Source of the DNA: Anastatus disparis
Lineage: Eukaryota; Arthropoda; Insecta; Hymenoptera; Eupelmidae
Assembly (NCBI GenBank): GCA_017163975.1
Contig: JAFFSR010000218.1
Location: forward strand, 4,653,501 to 4,717,500
DNA: 64,000 nucleotides
Reading direction: 5' to 3'
This document shows, piece by piece, positions 35,140 to 47,657 of this stretch. A program made the position numbers and the translations under genes. Within the stretch, counting starts at the first letter, position 1. Each line of letters starts with the position of its first letter. The notes beneath the pieces were generated by a model, which worked only from the letters and a program-made list of their open reading frames with translations, was not told the DNA's origin and made no database searches.

Positions 35140-37320
35140 TTTCGTATACTCGTTATAATGAACTAAGAAACAATAAATAATAAGCCACTAGCAGAATCAT
35201 AAATAAAGTTTCACGATGACATTATCAATAAGAAAATTCATTGAGAAAAGCAAGAAAACGAAATGATAACCGAACGATTATAACTTGAATATTGGATTAA
35301 ATAAAAAGTATAATTGACAGTCCATTGAAATTAATCGTCCTGCATATCGAACGCATCTGATTGGACTCGTATAACTCCTTCATGAAATAACGCTTTTTAT
35401 TTACACCTCAGGTGTACAATAATTCTCATCGCGTATAGTCATTCAGACCCGGAAGGGATTTATTAAGCATCTAATGCATTGATAAGCTTAAATTTTTCAC
35501 GTGCACTTTTATCTTTGATGAAGTTTGAAGTTCCGTATGATAAAGTGATACCTATAGGACAGAATAGTAAGTATGGATTTAAGTGGCTTAGATGTTATGT
35601 TGAAATTCAGTAAATGTTTAAAACTATGTGCTTTTTCATTGGAAAAAAATCCATTAAGATGATCTTGACATTGACAAGATAAGAGCTTGTATGAAACGGA
35701 CATGATAAATTCGGTAAATATTTCTATGGAACAAAAGAAAGCGGATTACATAATTACTAAGATAACAAAGTTTTAAAGATTGCGTAAAATTATTATGCGT
35801 TTAAGTTTAAAAATATCCAGTTTTGATTTTGACGCAATAGAGTTCAAGAAATTTTTTAAACCAAGCGTAAATATTGCGCAGCCCATAACTGAATTTTTCT
35901 GCGAAAGTTTCGATACTAGCTAAATATTTAAGATATCGCGTATTTTATCGATTTCAAATTATTTTCTTATTAAAGTATTGGAGAAAAAGAAATGAGTAAA
36001 TCGATCATGTGCACCAAATGACCGATAAATGAATAATCCTAAAACATACAACAATTTAATCAAATTCCCCGTTTAAGAATTCAATATTATCTGTTTTCAC
36101 GAAAAATAAGTTCGATAAGTTATTATTTTATTGATAAAATAATTTAAGTTGTTTACTAATAATATAAATATGCATGATTCTGCACTTTTTTAATATGATA
36201 GTCATTTCCGTAACAATGTTTCATCTAAATCCAAATATGCCAAAATAATGACTAATTTGATTTCTTTATTGTAAAAGTTTTTCAAATCGTTAATAAAAAT
36301 CATAGAGCAATGATGAATAGAATTTCTCAAATAATCAATAAAGTTTCAGAAAAAGTTGATCTTGAATGTACAGTTTAATTTAGTAAGCTTGATCTTGAAG
36401 CTCAACAAAATTGTCAAAGAAAATAAGCAGATTCCAATTGATATTTTGGATTTTTAAACTACCTCTATGGTGCTTTTGAATCTATGAATGAGACCGCGAG
36501 AGAGAGAGAGAGACGTACGGTAAAAAGTATACCAAAAATCACTTTTTTCAGAATTTAGATGATTTTTGGTACTTTCTTGCTGCTCAACTTTAAACAAGCA
36601 TATCTCTATTTCTAATAATGATTTCTCAATTCTGAAAACAGCAAATTAAAGCTTTATTTCTCTTCTTTTATTTTAGTTCCTGTCAATTTATTAAAGACTT
36701 TTTTAGACTGAATTATTCATACTTTGATTGGGAGCTCTTTTTTTACATTTTTCTTAAAATAAGACTAAAAACGTCTATAATTTCAGTTTTTCGAAGCATT
36801 AGACCGTAATGCTCTGGCTTTATTCATATTTTGGTACCTAAAAACATATCCCAAAGTTTCATCAGAATCTGTGACCTAAAGATCATAACTTTTACTGGTT
36901 AGTTATGATATTTTTTAACAGTTACAGATATTTACAATTATTTACAGTTATTCATAATTCTTTACAATCATTTACAGTAATTCAAAAAATTAATTACATA
37001 TAAGTATGTAAAGAAAATTGATTGATTAAAATTAATGGTTATGTGTATATATATATGTGTGTGAGCGTGTGTGTGTGTGTGTGTGCGTGTGTGTGTGTGT
37101 GTTATTCATGTAACTTTCTCCTAAAATTGATCGGAAAATTGTTATCAGTCGGACCTTACTTTATAATTTTCAAATTTTCGTCATGCAAGTCGATTAATCT
37201 GAAAGTTATCAAGTAAGATACAATTGATAACGATTTTCCAGTCAATTGTATAAAGAAACACATAAATGAACAATATAACAAAAATTATTAACACTGTATA
37301 GTTACAAGCAGATTATTGTT
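35140..37320. other. Upstream region of laccase C and simple repeats
   Basis: The presumed laccase C promoter lies at the left edge. Further right: a (GA)n tract at about 36497-36512, a short hairpin taccaaaaatca/tgatttttggta at about 36525-36572, and a (GT)n tract at about 37058-37101. No gene recognised. Confidence 0.45.
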
Positions 37321-37738
37321 AAAGGTGGGGTTTAATCTTTGGAAAGTCCGTTATTTTTATAAGCTTAACGTAGAATTTAAAAATTTCAAACTGACACTTT
37401 CATAATATTTATTCAAACTGTACAAGAATCGTGTTCTTAATTATTCATGCTTGTAATTGAAATGCATTTATTTTAGTAAATTATAATTGATATTTAGAAT
37501 TGTAACAAATATACAGAATTTATCTTGTCATTATATGGTGCTCTGTATACTTGTTACAATGTTAAATATCAATTATAATTTATTCGCATGAATACATTTC
37601 GATTACAGACATGAATTAATAACAATATTTCTATACAATTTAAATAAATATTATAAAAGAACCATTCGAAATTTTTAAATTCCATATTAAGCTCAAAAAT
37701 AAATAATAGACTTTCGAAAGATCGAACCCGACCCAATG
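37321..37738. repeat. ~418-bp palindromic element
   Basis: Arms 37321-37512 and 37547-37738 are about 80% complementary throughout (aattataattgatattta/taaatatcaattataatt; aatctttggaaagtc/gactttcgaaagatc). The short centre and absence of coding capacity suggest a MITE. Confidence 0.6.
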
Positions 37739-38434
37739 TTAACAAAAGATTTAATAATTCAGAAATTATGTTACAACTTTAAATAAATATGCATTAATAG
37801 AACGTTAATAGGTTTTGGTTTCTATGATTAGGAAAAGTTAAATTGGGTTCTTGTGATTAAGTATATTGAATAGATCATCAATTCCGGTATACAGGGTTGA
37901 GCAAGCAATATTTAAATGTCACATAATAATAAAATATACATCAGTCCTCATCCATAATAATTTTATTCCTCAAGAAACAGCTGAACTGTCTTTGTTTAAT
38001 AGTGTTTTTCATCATTTATATAAAAACCATTGATCATAACAAAATGATAGCATCAGCTCCTGCTAGCTATAAGTACAATAAGTAAGTTTTATAATAATAA
38101 AAAAATAATTTTATCGCGTAATTTTCAAGTCTCCTTGCTATCTCTAATGTAACCTTTTTTTGTTAAACATTTATAAGTCTCTTTTTACTTAAAAAACTAT
38201 GCGATGAAATTATTCAGTTATCATAAAATTTACTTATTTTGCTTTTCTTGTTAGGCACGACCGCTATACGGAAGTGCCTTATATTTTCGACATCGCGAAA
38301 AATGTAACCCTTTCAAATATGTTTTTTTATGATAAAAAACTTATTTTTATAACAAAATAAGACTATTACGAGGCTTCCTTAAAATGTATGTATGGATGTA
38401 TGTGTGTGAGAAATCAAGTTTATGAATTTTCTCG

Positions 38435-38995
38435 ACGAGTTTTTATCCGATCTGAATTATTCAAACGGGAAATTGTTTCAAATAATAACACAAATATACG
38501 TTCCTATTTTGAAAAAAATCGTTGGAAGCGTTTTTAAATAGGCGCCTTTTAAATGGCCAAAAAAATGGATTTTTGAAAATAACTTGAAAAATACGATTTT
38601 TTTTCAAAAAGTATATATTATAAAAGTTATAGAATATAAAAAAATAAATCTTTTTTATATCATACATTTTTCTCTAAAGTTAATATTTTTTAAATTGTTC
38701 ATGAAAAATGTTGAAATTAAAGGCTTTTTAATGATAATTTGATAAATATTATTTTTAAAAAAATATATATAATATTAAAAAGATGCATCTTATTTTTTTC
38801 TATAAATTTTATTATATATACTTTTTTTCAAAATTCGTTTTTTTCAAGTTATTACCAAAAAATCATTTTTTTAACCTCTAAAGGGATACTGTTTTAAAAC
38901 CGCTCGAACGATTTTTTTTAAACTGCCAATATTTATTTGTATTATTGTTTTAAATCATTCTCCGCCGGAATGATTCAGATCAAATAAAAACTTAA
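38435..38995. repeat. ~560-bp imperfect inverted repeat
   Basis: The left arm begins gtttttatccgatctgaatt and the right arm ends with its counterpart aatgattcagatcaaataaaaac. Pairing continues through aacttgaaaaa and agtatatat stretches to a centre near 38716. Diverged and non-coding. Confidence 0.6.
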
Positions 38996-39312
38996 TACAA
39001 AACTTTACTTTTAAGCTACTAAACTATTTTTTTTCTTATAACTTTTGATAGATTATCTTATCCAAAACTTTAAAAAGTATACATTAATGAAAATATTTCT
39101 TTTTCACATAACATAAATTTTTTCGAAAACAATCATTTTAATTCACAAGAAAAATTTAAATAATTATAAATTTGTTTTTTCAAATAAATACAAGAAATTC
39201 AAACCTCCTGTTGAAAGATGCGGTAAAAAATACAATGAAAAAAAGAAATAAGATTAACTTTTAAGGCGTATGAGTTTGTAAATGATTTGTTTTAATATTT
39301 TTTAAATATCAA

Positions 39313-39500
39313 ATAGCGAGTGCGAAGCGCGAGTGTTTTCGGTCGTGCCTTATATGCAAGAAGCGGAGCTTTTTGCATGCCTTGCATCGCTTCGCGATGC
39401 AAGGCCCGAGGGCATTTCAGAGCTGAGCGAAGCGAAGCTCTGAAAGGACCGAGGTGTGAGCCACAGCGGCCCAAAGGGCCGCTGTGGCGAGCTAGTTACA
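39313..39500. repeat. GC-rich array of four hairpins
   Basis: Four consecutive hairpins: 39354-39378 (atgcaagaagc/gctttttgcat), 39379-39405 (gccttgcatcgc-ttc-gcgatgcaaggc, perfect), 39415-39445 (tttcagagct/agctctgaaa) and 39460-39488 (gccacagcggccc-aaa-gggccgctgtggc, perfect). They are preceded by gcgagtgcgaagcgcgagtg. This is the most GC-rich spot of the window. A frame runs through it, but its codons simply follow the hairpins, so I do not call a gene. Confidence 0.65.
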
Positions 39501-42017
39501 AACGATGTTTTTTTTTTTTTTTTTATAAAAATGATGAAAAAAGCAATTAAACGTCTTGTTATGTGTTCTGTATACTTACTGCAATATATTTTTCATACAT
39601 TGATACACTATATACACATAAGTGATAATGTGTTGTACGCTATCATACCTTATGCGCCGTTTTCTTCTCTTCGATTTCATGCACGTCTTCCGAGTCACAG
39701 CCATACGGGGGTTTTATTTTACGGGTTTGTGCGTTTACTTACTTTTTCTTATTTTTACATTGCAAAATTTGATCATATGTTAATTTATCACCAATATTGT
39801 AAAGTCCTTATGTTATTTATAGCACCAACCAAGGCTATAATTCCATATTTTATTAAATTGTGAGAAAAGTGTTATTATCTGCATATTTATTTTTTAGCTT
39901 ATAAAAGATAAAAGGCAAAGGCTAAATATTTAGTTTTTTTATATTAAGTAGTCTGTTTATTCCATTTCATATTTTAATCATAAGTAACTTAAATATTTAT
40001 AATTTTCTACTCTTTTTGGATACTTATCATTTATTTCAATATCTAAGTTAATTATAATTATTATTTACAGATTTGTTTCGGTTACTCGTTTACTTTTTTG
40101 GCTTCAGCACATATTTTCTCACTGGAAATGACTGCACCCCGTACGAAAACTAGCACTATTGGTTTTTTCATAATACTAATTTTTATTATTATAAAAAACC
40201 TATGTTAATTATTTATCCTTGCAGAATTTCTAATGTTTTGAAATTTGGTGCATTTGAACTTGAAATTCAGTGTAAATGGAAAATATTGTATATACATGAT
40301 TTGCAATTAATGTACCGCATAAACTCTACATATCTATTGTTAAAGCTTTTGAATACATTGAATTTCTTTTTTTAGCAGATTATTTTGATCTCAATTTTTA
40401 TTTACTTTAAATCTTAAGCAACAAATAAATTATATAAAATACAGGCAAGTAATATTTTTTTTACTTGATTGCATCAGAAAGTAATATTGATAATGTAAGG
40501 AAGTAAGAAAAAAACATATCTTCCAATAGGTAATCGATTGAAGAATAATTTAGCTTATGGACGAAGGTTTTTCAGTGTTCATTTCAAACAAAAAATACCA
40601 AAAAACGTTAAGTTTGTAATCCAGGGATTGGATTACACTGGGATTGGAAATCCAGGGATGAATCAGCGACGATGCGCTGGTTACGCCGACATCAGCTGGA
40701 ATTCCCTCGCTCCATCTACGCTGACGTAACCAAACCTCCTTAAAGTCTGATACTCATTTCCACTCCTTAGCATGTAGAAAATATTTTAATCTTGATAATC
40801 GTGCATAATCTTTTAATATGATGACAGTTTTCAAAATATAAATTTTATAAATTGATATGTTTTGGTGATATTTTGAACGTTTTTTTTCAAAACGTTTGAT
40901 TAAAGTGTATCTTTATATATTATTGTATATGCAGGAATTCATTTTTATAACTTTATAACTTTTTTTAAATTTATAATTTGTTTTTTTTTATAACCATCAA
41001 AATAAACTTATAATATTTTGGGCTGCTTATGAAAAAATGATTTTCATATAATCATATATGATTATATATGCTTATACGCGTAGCATCATATATAATCATG
41101 TATAAACTTATATAATCAAATATGAAATAGCCAATGCTATTTAAATGGGTCATGTTCCCTTTTGAAATCTATTATACGCTATCAGTCGACTCACTATAAT
41201 AAATGGATGATTATTAATTTGACATAAATTAAATAGATAACATACTAGGGATCAATTTGCTTACAGTAGACTTCACTTTAATACAAATATACAACTTAAA
41301 AATAATGTATTTCATTTCCATTTATGCGTATCAAAAAGTATTTAGCGTAAAAAGGCTTTAAAGAAATGAATATTGTATTTTGATTTAAAAAAAGCACATT
41401 CAAGCGGAATGTTCTTCTTCCTTGTAGAGATATTTTTGTAAAGCGCAGATACTTGAATAAGTATTGAATTCAATTTTTAAATGATTCCTTTGCAATTCCT
41501 TAAAGAAGTAATGAGCTAAAGATAGCAGAATTTTATTTTACACGAATAAACAACATAGGTTAATCTTTTTAAATAGGACTAATCGTTTTCATTTTTTTCT
41601 AACACAACACTTCTGCAAAGTTCAGAATCGAAAATTTCCCTTTCCTGCATGTTCTTTCCTCCTTATATTCCCTTTCTCGTAGTTGTTTTCAAACATTCTC
41701 AACATCGCGAATCGAACAATCATTGAAAGAACTTTTTATTAGGTAATCATGTAGTATTAATTCAATTGAAAAAAATTGTACCTAGTTCATAATTAAAAAA
41801 AAAGTATTCAATTAATGTATATAGGATAAATGTCTAAGCCGAAGCACAGTCAATAAAACCATATGATAATCCAATAGCTGATGCATCGAATAAGCTTTAT
41901 ATAAATTTAACCAATGTATTGTTTATCCACTCTCTAAATATAATTCAGGGAAATCCCACGAATGGATCTGTGAAAATCGCTACACTGGAAGTTAGAAATA
42001 TCCATGTGGATATAGAT
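39501..42017. other. Intergenic, small inverted repeats only
   Basis: The open frame at 39456-39863 (135 codons) has no recognisable family. Short palindromes occur at 40618-40740 (gtaatccagggattggattac; ggttacg/cgtaacc) and 41035-41110 (repeated atatgattatat). Nothing else supported. Confidence 0.4.
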
Positions 42018-42213
42018 CGTCAGTGGCTCACTCGGTAGAGTGATGGATTCCCAATCTTGAGGTCTCGAGTTCGGATCCCGCTCTCGGCAGTAGATACAAG
42101 CACCACTGTACGTTACATGTGCTTCGTTCACGAACACACTGAGAATCTCCGTCGCTAATTAGCATCGAAAAGGTAGCATAAATACAGCGACGTTAATTAA
42201 TTAAAAAAAAAAA
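42018..42213 (+). repeat. tRNA-derived SINE, full length
   Basis: tRNA-like head with A box (tggctcactcgg) and B box (gttcggatccc), a body ending ataaatacagcgacgttaa and an A-rich tail. The same family occurs at 45919, 49632, 53681 and, as tails, at 42545, 44990 and 61885. Confidence 0.7.
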
Positions 42214-43030
42214 TGTTGAAATTACATTGAATTATAATTAGAGCACTCATTAAAAAAATTTGTTTTTTTTTTGTAAAAATCTACCTTAATTGAAATAAAT
42301 CATTCATAAAACTTTTCAAGAATGACAAAATTTGTCTAATCAAACTAAACGTCTTTACAGTAACCTTAAAGGTACAGTGACTAACGCACTGATCCTAGAG
42401 GTGAAAGATTATATGATTTAATCTTCTGTATAATTTACAGTACAAAATAAAAATAATCAGCAAGAAAAAAAAATATACATTCAATAATAAACATTTTTTA
42501 TTTATTGTAAAATAAAAAATAGACAAGTATATATTAAACAAACACACTTACACGCTCTGTCAATGATTAGCATTACAAATAATATAAATATAGCGACGTT
42601 AAAGAAGGAAAAAATATCGAAATTCATAAAAATTGTTTTCTTTTTAACCACTATAAGAATCAAGTTGAATCACTTCAATATTTATTTGATATTACTTTTC
42701 CATGATCTTCAAAATTAACTTAAAAAATCAGTATTTTAAAAATTAATATTAATTTAATGTATATTAAATCACTCAGAACATAGACAAGTATATAAAAGCA
42801 AAACTGAAATATTTTTTCATAAATTATCAATCTCTTATTTGATACAATATAATATTTCAAAACTTACTTTCTGCGAAAGTATAAAATAAGACAAGTATGA
42901 GTTTGTTTTTCATCTCCTAAAAATGAATTTAAACTTTCATTAAGGGAATGATAATCAAAGAACCAAACAAGAGAAAGTTATGAAATCACTCAGAACATAG
43001 ACAAGTATATAAAAGCAAAACTAAAATATT

Positions 43031-43250
43031 TTTTTGCCATACCCTGCCCAAAAGTACCACTTCTACTCCCGGCTCAAAATCGCAGAAGTGGTACTTTTGG
43101 CCCGGGTATGGCAAAAAATCGTATATGCACCACGGAAGGTAAAATGGACAACCCATAGCACGAGTTTGCCACCCTCGGCTTCGCCTCGGGTGTCAATTCA
43201 CTCGTGCTATGGCCTGTCCTTTATTTTACCTCCCTAGGTGCATAATATAC
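43031..43250. mobile_element. Two-hairpin element, left arm copy
   Basis: Hairpin I: gccataccc, then aaaagtaccacttct paired with agaagtggtactttt and gggtatggc. Hairpin II: outer gcacc/ggtgc, a stem ccatagcacgagt/actcgtgctatgg and a core ccaccctcggc-ttc-gcctcgggtg. The host repeat unit next door (about 43403-43432) lacks it, giving an empty site. Confidence 0.7.
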
Positions 43251-44341
43251 TATTTCATAAATTATCAATCTCTTATTTGATACAATAAAATATTTAATTC
43301 AAATCTCCTAAAAATGAATTTAAACTTTCATCAAGAGAATGATAATCAAAGAATCAAACAAGAGAAAGTTATGAAATCACTCAGAACATAGACAAGTATA
43401 TAAAAGCAAAACTGAAATATTTTTTCATAAATTATTAATCTCTTATTTGATACAATAAAATATTTAATTCAAATAAAGCCAGCTTTATTTGTAAAAAAAT
43501 AACCATAAACATACTTGGCAGCCCCTCTTCTTTATGGTTTAAAATGCTGCCATCGCATAATTATTTCCAATGATAAGTTAAGTAAATTTCTATCAGAGCA
43601 GTTAAAATAATTCATAAAAAAAATTTCAGTATCAAATTGGTACTTTTGCTGATACTCTTTTAATTATTATGATATATAATTTTAAAATAAATTTTTAGCA
43701 TGTATTAATAGACGAACCCTTCATTTTATAAATCTTTCACAGTATGGTACTACACTTATGAAATTTTATATTACTTTTAATAAAATAGTGCCATCTATAT
43801 GTCATTATATTATCTTTTTATCATTTTGAATGTAATGGCTAATAATATGATTTACTATAAATATATGTTTGTAATTAATTAAATGAATAACTACATTATC
43901 TACAGCCAAAGGACATTGATGCATATAGAACCGCGTAAAACAAAAATTATTATTTAATTAAATTATATAATTAAAATTAATAAATTATAGAAATAAATTA
44001 TTAATCTATTGGATCATTGCATAATTATTGGGAATAATTATGGCAGCATTTTAAACCATAAAGAAGAGGGGCTGCCAAGTATGTTTATGGTTATTTTTTA
44101 CAAATAAAGCTGGCTTTATTTGAATTAAATATTTTATTGTATCAAATAAGAGATTAATAATTTATGAAAAAATATTTCAGTTTTGCTTTTATATACTTGT
44201 CTATGTTCTGAGTGATTTCATAACTTTCTCTTGTTTGATTCTTTGATTATCATTCTCTTGATGAAAGTTTAAATTCATTTTTAGGAGATTTGAATTAAAT
44301 ATTTTATTGTATCAAATAAGAGATTGATAATTTATGAAATA

Positions 44342-44560
44342 GTATATTATGCACCTAGGGAGGTAAAATAAAGGACAGGCCATAGCACGAGTGAATTGAC
44401 ACCCGAGGCGAAGCCGAGGGTGGCAAACTCGTGCTATGGGTTGTCCATTTTACCTTCCGTGGTGCATATATGATTTTTGCCATACCCGGGCCAAAAGTAC
44501 CACTTCTGCGATTTTGAGCCGGGAGTAGAAGTGGTACTTTTGGGCAGGGTATGGCAAAAA
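44342..44560. mobile_element. Two-hairpin element, right arm copy
   Basis: Mirror copy of 43031-43250 in the right palindrome arm, almost identical (one base change near 44471). Confidence 0.7.
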
Positions 44561-45601
44561 AATATTTTAGTTTTGCTTTTATATACTTGTCTATGTTCTG
44601 AGTGATTTCATAACTTTCTCTTGTTTGGTTCTTTGATTATCATTCCCTTAATGAAAGTTTAAATTCATTTTTAGGAGATGAAAAACAAACTCATACTTGT
44701 CTTATTTTATACTTTCGCAGAAAGTAAGTTTTGAAATATTATATTGTATCAAATAAGAGATTGATAATTTATGAAAAAATATTTCAGTTTTGCTTTTATA
44801 TACTTGTCTATGTTCTGAGTGATTTAATATACATTAAATTAATATTAATTTTTAAAATACTGATTTTTTAAGTTAATTTTGAAGATCATGGAAAAGTAAT
44901 ATCAAATAAATATTGAAGTGATTCAACTTGATTCTTATAGTGGTTAAAAAGAAAACAATTTTTATGAATTTCGATATTTTTTCCTTCTTTAACGTCGCTA
45001 TATTTATATTATTTGTAATGCTAATCATTGACAGAGCGTGTAAGTGTGTTTGTTTAATATATACTTGTCTATTTTCTAAATGATTTCAGAACTTTCTCTT
45101 GTTTAATTTACAGAATATGCTATTATTACAATAAACTTATAAACATGTTTTTAAATATTTTCTTTAATAAAAATTTACAGATCCTATTAATAAAATCTAT
45201 GAAAACCTTTATTGTTTTATAAATAATATTATAAAAAAGTTAAGGGGGTGTAAAACAGAACATTACACCTGTACATATACATATTGACTATTTTTTCATT
45301 TTATTGCAAAAGAAAAAGAAATGCATTAGCTTGTAATATGTACCACAAAAGATTATTCAATTAAATATTTAAATGAATCCATTCACCAGTTATTGAAAAT
45401 TTTTAATTTCTGATACAAAATTGAAAAATTTTTATATTTAATTTTGGAACCCAAAGTTCTCAATAACTAATGAATGGATTTATTGATAGATTTAACTAAA
45501 TAATTTTCATGATATATGCTACAAGCTAATGATTTTCTTTTTCTAAAATTAAACAATAATATGAAAAGATATTCAATAATCATGAGTATATGTGTAGTGT
45601 C

Positions 45602-45918
45602 CGCTTATCATTGCTTTGATGAAAGTTTAAATTCATTTTTAGGAGATGAAAAACAAACTCATACTTGTCTTATTTTATACTTTCGCAGAAAGTAAGTTTT
45701 GAAATGAAATATACTTGTCAATCCACAAATTAATATATACTTGTCTATCTTCTGATTTTTTTATTATACATTAAATTAATATTCATTTTTAAAATATGGA
45801 TTTTTTTAAGTTAATTTTGAAGATTATGGAAAAGTAATCACAAATAAATATTGAAGTGATTCAACTTGATTCTTATAGTAGTTAAGAAGAAAACAATTTT
45901 AATGATTTTTTTTCCTTC
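45602..45918. repeat. Extra direct copy of part of the right palindrome arm
   Basis: gatgaaagtttaaattcatt through aagattatggaaaagtaat repeats 44648-44990 in direct orientation, without the two-hairpin element, and runs into a SINE tail as the palindrome arm does. 45075-45601 between them holds no recognised feature. Confidence 0.6.
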
Positions 45919-46100
45919 TTTAACGTCGCTATGTTTATATTATTTGTAATGCTAATCAGTGACAAATCGCGTAAATGTGTTTGTGAACAAAGCAGATGTA
46001 ACGTACAGTGGTGCTTCTATCTATCGGCTGCCGAGAGCGGGATTCGAACTCAGAACCCCGAGACTACAAAACGCTCTACAGACTGAGCTACTCACCGGCT
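45919..46100 (-). repeat. tRNA-derived SINE, minus orientation
   Basis: Body ttaacgtcgctatg to gtgtttgtgaac, then a tRNA-like head with B box gggattcgaac and A box ctgagctactca, read on the minus strand. It is the full-length neighbour of the truncated copies in the palindrome arms. Confidence 0.65.
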
Positions 46101-47224
46101 CTAATTTCGATTAGATATTTTTAAATTTTAATAAGTGAGTAAATCTTTGAAACTTTTAACTAAGGAAATTATTTTAAAAATTTTATTGCAGCTCTCCTAA
46201 AGACAACCCTTCTTACTTGTTTATACTTAAAACGAATCGAGGGAAAGTAATACTCCTTATTTTTAAGAAAAACATTATCGTTTAATTTACTGTACCAATA
46301 TATTAAACGAGATATAGAATTTATTTTCGAGTAATTAATTTCATACGTTTTGTGTAGTTAATTTCATTAAAAAATATTTATTTTAAAACAGCATTTATCA
46401 ATTTTTTAATTTGAAATCGATAAATATTTAGGTGCAAATGATAGAAAAATAATAACACAAAGTTTCCTTTTTTTGTTTGAATGCAATTTATTGTGTAATA
46501 AAAACAAAATATATAATGCATAAAGTACTTAATGAAATGATGAAAATAAATACATAAAGATAAATACATAAATTAAATTGTGATGTAAAATGAGTAATAA
46601 TTGTCAGCACGCAAACTCTGTTGAATAGTAATTCTTATAAACAAACTGATATTTAAAGTTATTTTTCTTTTTTCCGTATAAAACATTAGTCTTCGAAAAA
46701 TTTGATCTCAAAGTAACAATCTAATATCAAAATATTCCGAAAAGTGTTAAAAATCAATTTTTAGTCAAATATTGGAGTAAATAATTCTGCATTATTTCCG
46801 AGTACTATATTAAACTTGTATAAAAAATTCGTGAAAAATATTGAAAAATATATTGATTAACATTACGATTCTGCTTGCAAAAAGAAAAATGTTTCAGTAT
46901 GAAACGAAAAGAGACGCTACTTGTTGTTTTGCGATGAATGCTGCTGATTTTTTAAAAATTAAGATTAACAATTAATACGTTACAGTCCTTGAATTTTTTT
47001 GTTGTACATATTTGTAAATAAAGTTAATATTTTGTAGCATGATAATATATAATACATGAAATTATAAATTCAAAAAAAATCTACAATCGCATAAAATTTT
47101 TCAACTGAATATTGATTTACATTGTGGATAATAAACAACTATAGCGTAATTAAATAAATCATTTTATTAGCTTTTAATAATTTATAAATAAAAAAAGTAT
47201 TTTTACAATAGTTACTTATTGTAG
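46101..47224. other. Intergenic, nothing recognised
   Basis: AT-rich; the minus frame at 46378-46569 is low complexity. No gene, RNA or clear repeat seen. Confidence 0.4.
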
Positions 47225-47545
47225 TTAAAAATATTTACAATAATAACTTGAATACTTCCTGTAATCTCTGTTTTTATCTTCTGTTAAACGATATTCATGA
47301 TAAGGTTTCCCATCTATTGTTGAAAGTTGTTCTAATCTTTTGTCATAATCATGCCATTTTGCTGTTTCTTGAAATTGTTCTAAATTTTCTGATACAAATG
47401 TAGGTATAGTATAAGAATAAGTTCTTGCATCACACGCACTTTTGCTATTAAAACCTTTGGTTACTCTTTTTTATTGCAAACACCCTAATATCTTCTGGAA
47501 GATTTTTATTCATACTATCTTTACACGGATTTTCAGTTAAAAGAA
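47225..47545 (-). pseudogene. Fragment of Pus1-like tRNA pseudouridine synthase
   Basis: The minus-strand translation contains NKNLPEDIRVFAIK, then after a one-base frameshift near 47470 KGFNSKSACDARTYSYTIPTF, followed by KRLEQLSTIDGKPYHEYRL and a stop at 47225-47227. LPEDIRV..RVTKGFNSK..CDARTY.Y..PTF is a signature of eukaryotic Pus1, which makes pseudouridine in tRNAs. The catalytic-aspartate region is absent. The frameshift and isolation among repeats indicate a decayed fragment, perhaps a partial retrocopy. Confidence 0.7.
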
Positions 47546-47657
47546 AGTCAATTTATTACATTTTGAAATATAATTTAAATGATTGAATTCAAATACGAGT
47601 TAAAAAATTTTTTTTAATAAATTAATTTTTTTCTAAATAATTGTGTGTTATACTTAC

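Larger units (their letters stand above)
42517..45074. repeat. ~2.6 kb near-perfect palindrome
   Basis: Arms 42517-43570 and 44018-45074, about 1.05 kb each, are nearly identical inverted copies (for example cttggcagcccctcttcttt at 43514 against its complement ending 44079). The spacer of about 450 bp is AT-rich. Each arm contains direct repeats of a unit ending agacaagtatataaaagc, a truncated SINE tail, and one two-hairpin element. No coding sequence. Confidence 0.85.

Noticed and set aside
39456..39863. 135-codon plus-strand frame
   Set aside because: It starts inside the GC-rich hairpin array and continues through a poly-T run; no family resemblance.
42517..45074. CRISPR-like or satellite array
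   Set aside because: Repeats are long, inverted and irregularly spaced; no uniform repeat-spacer pattern.
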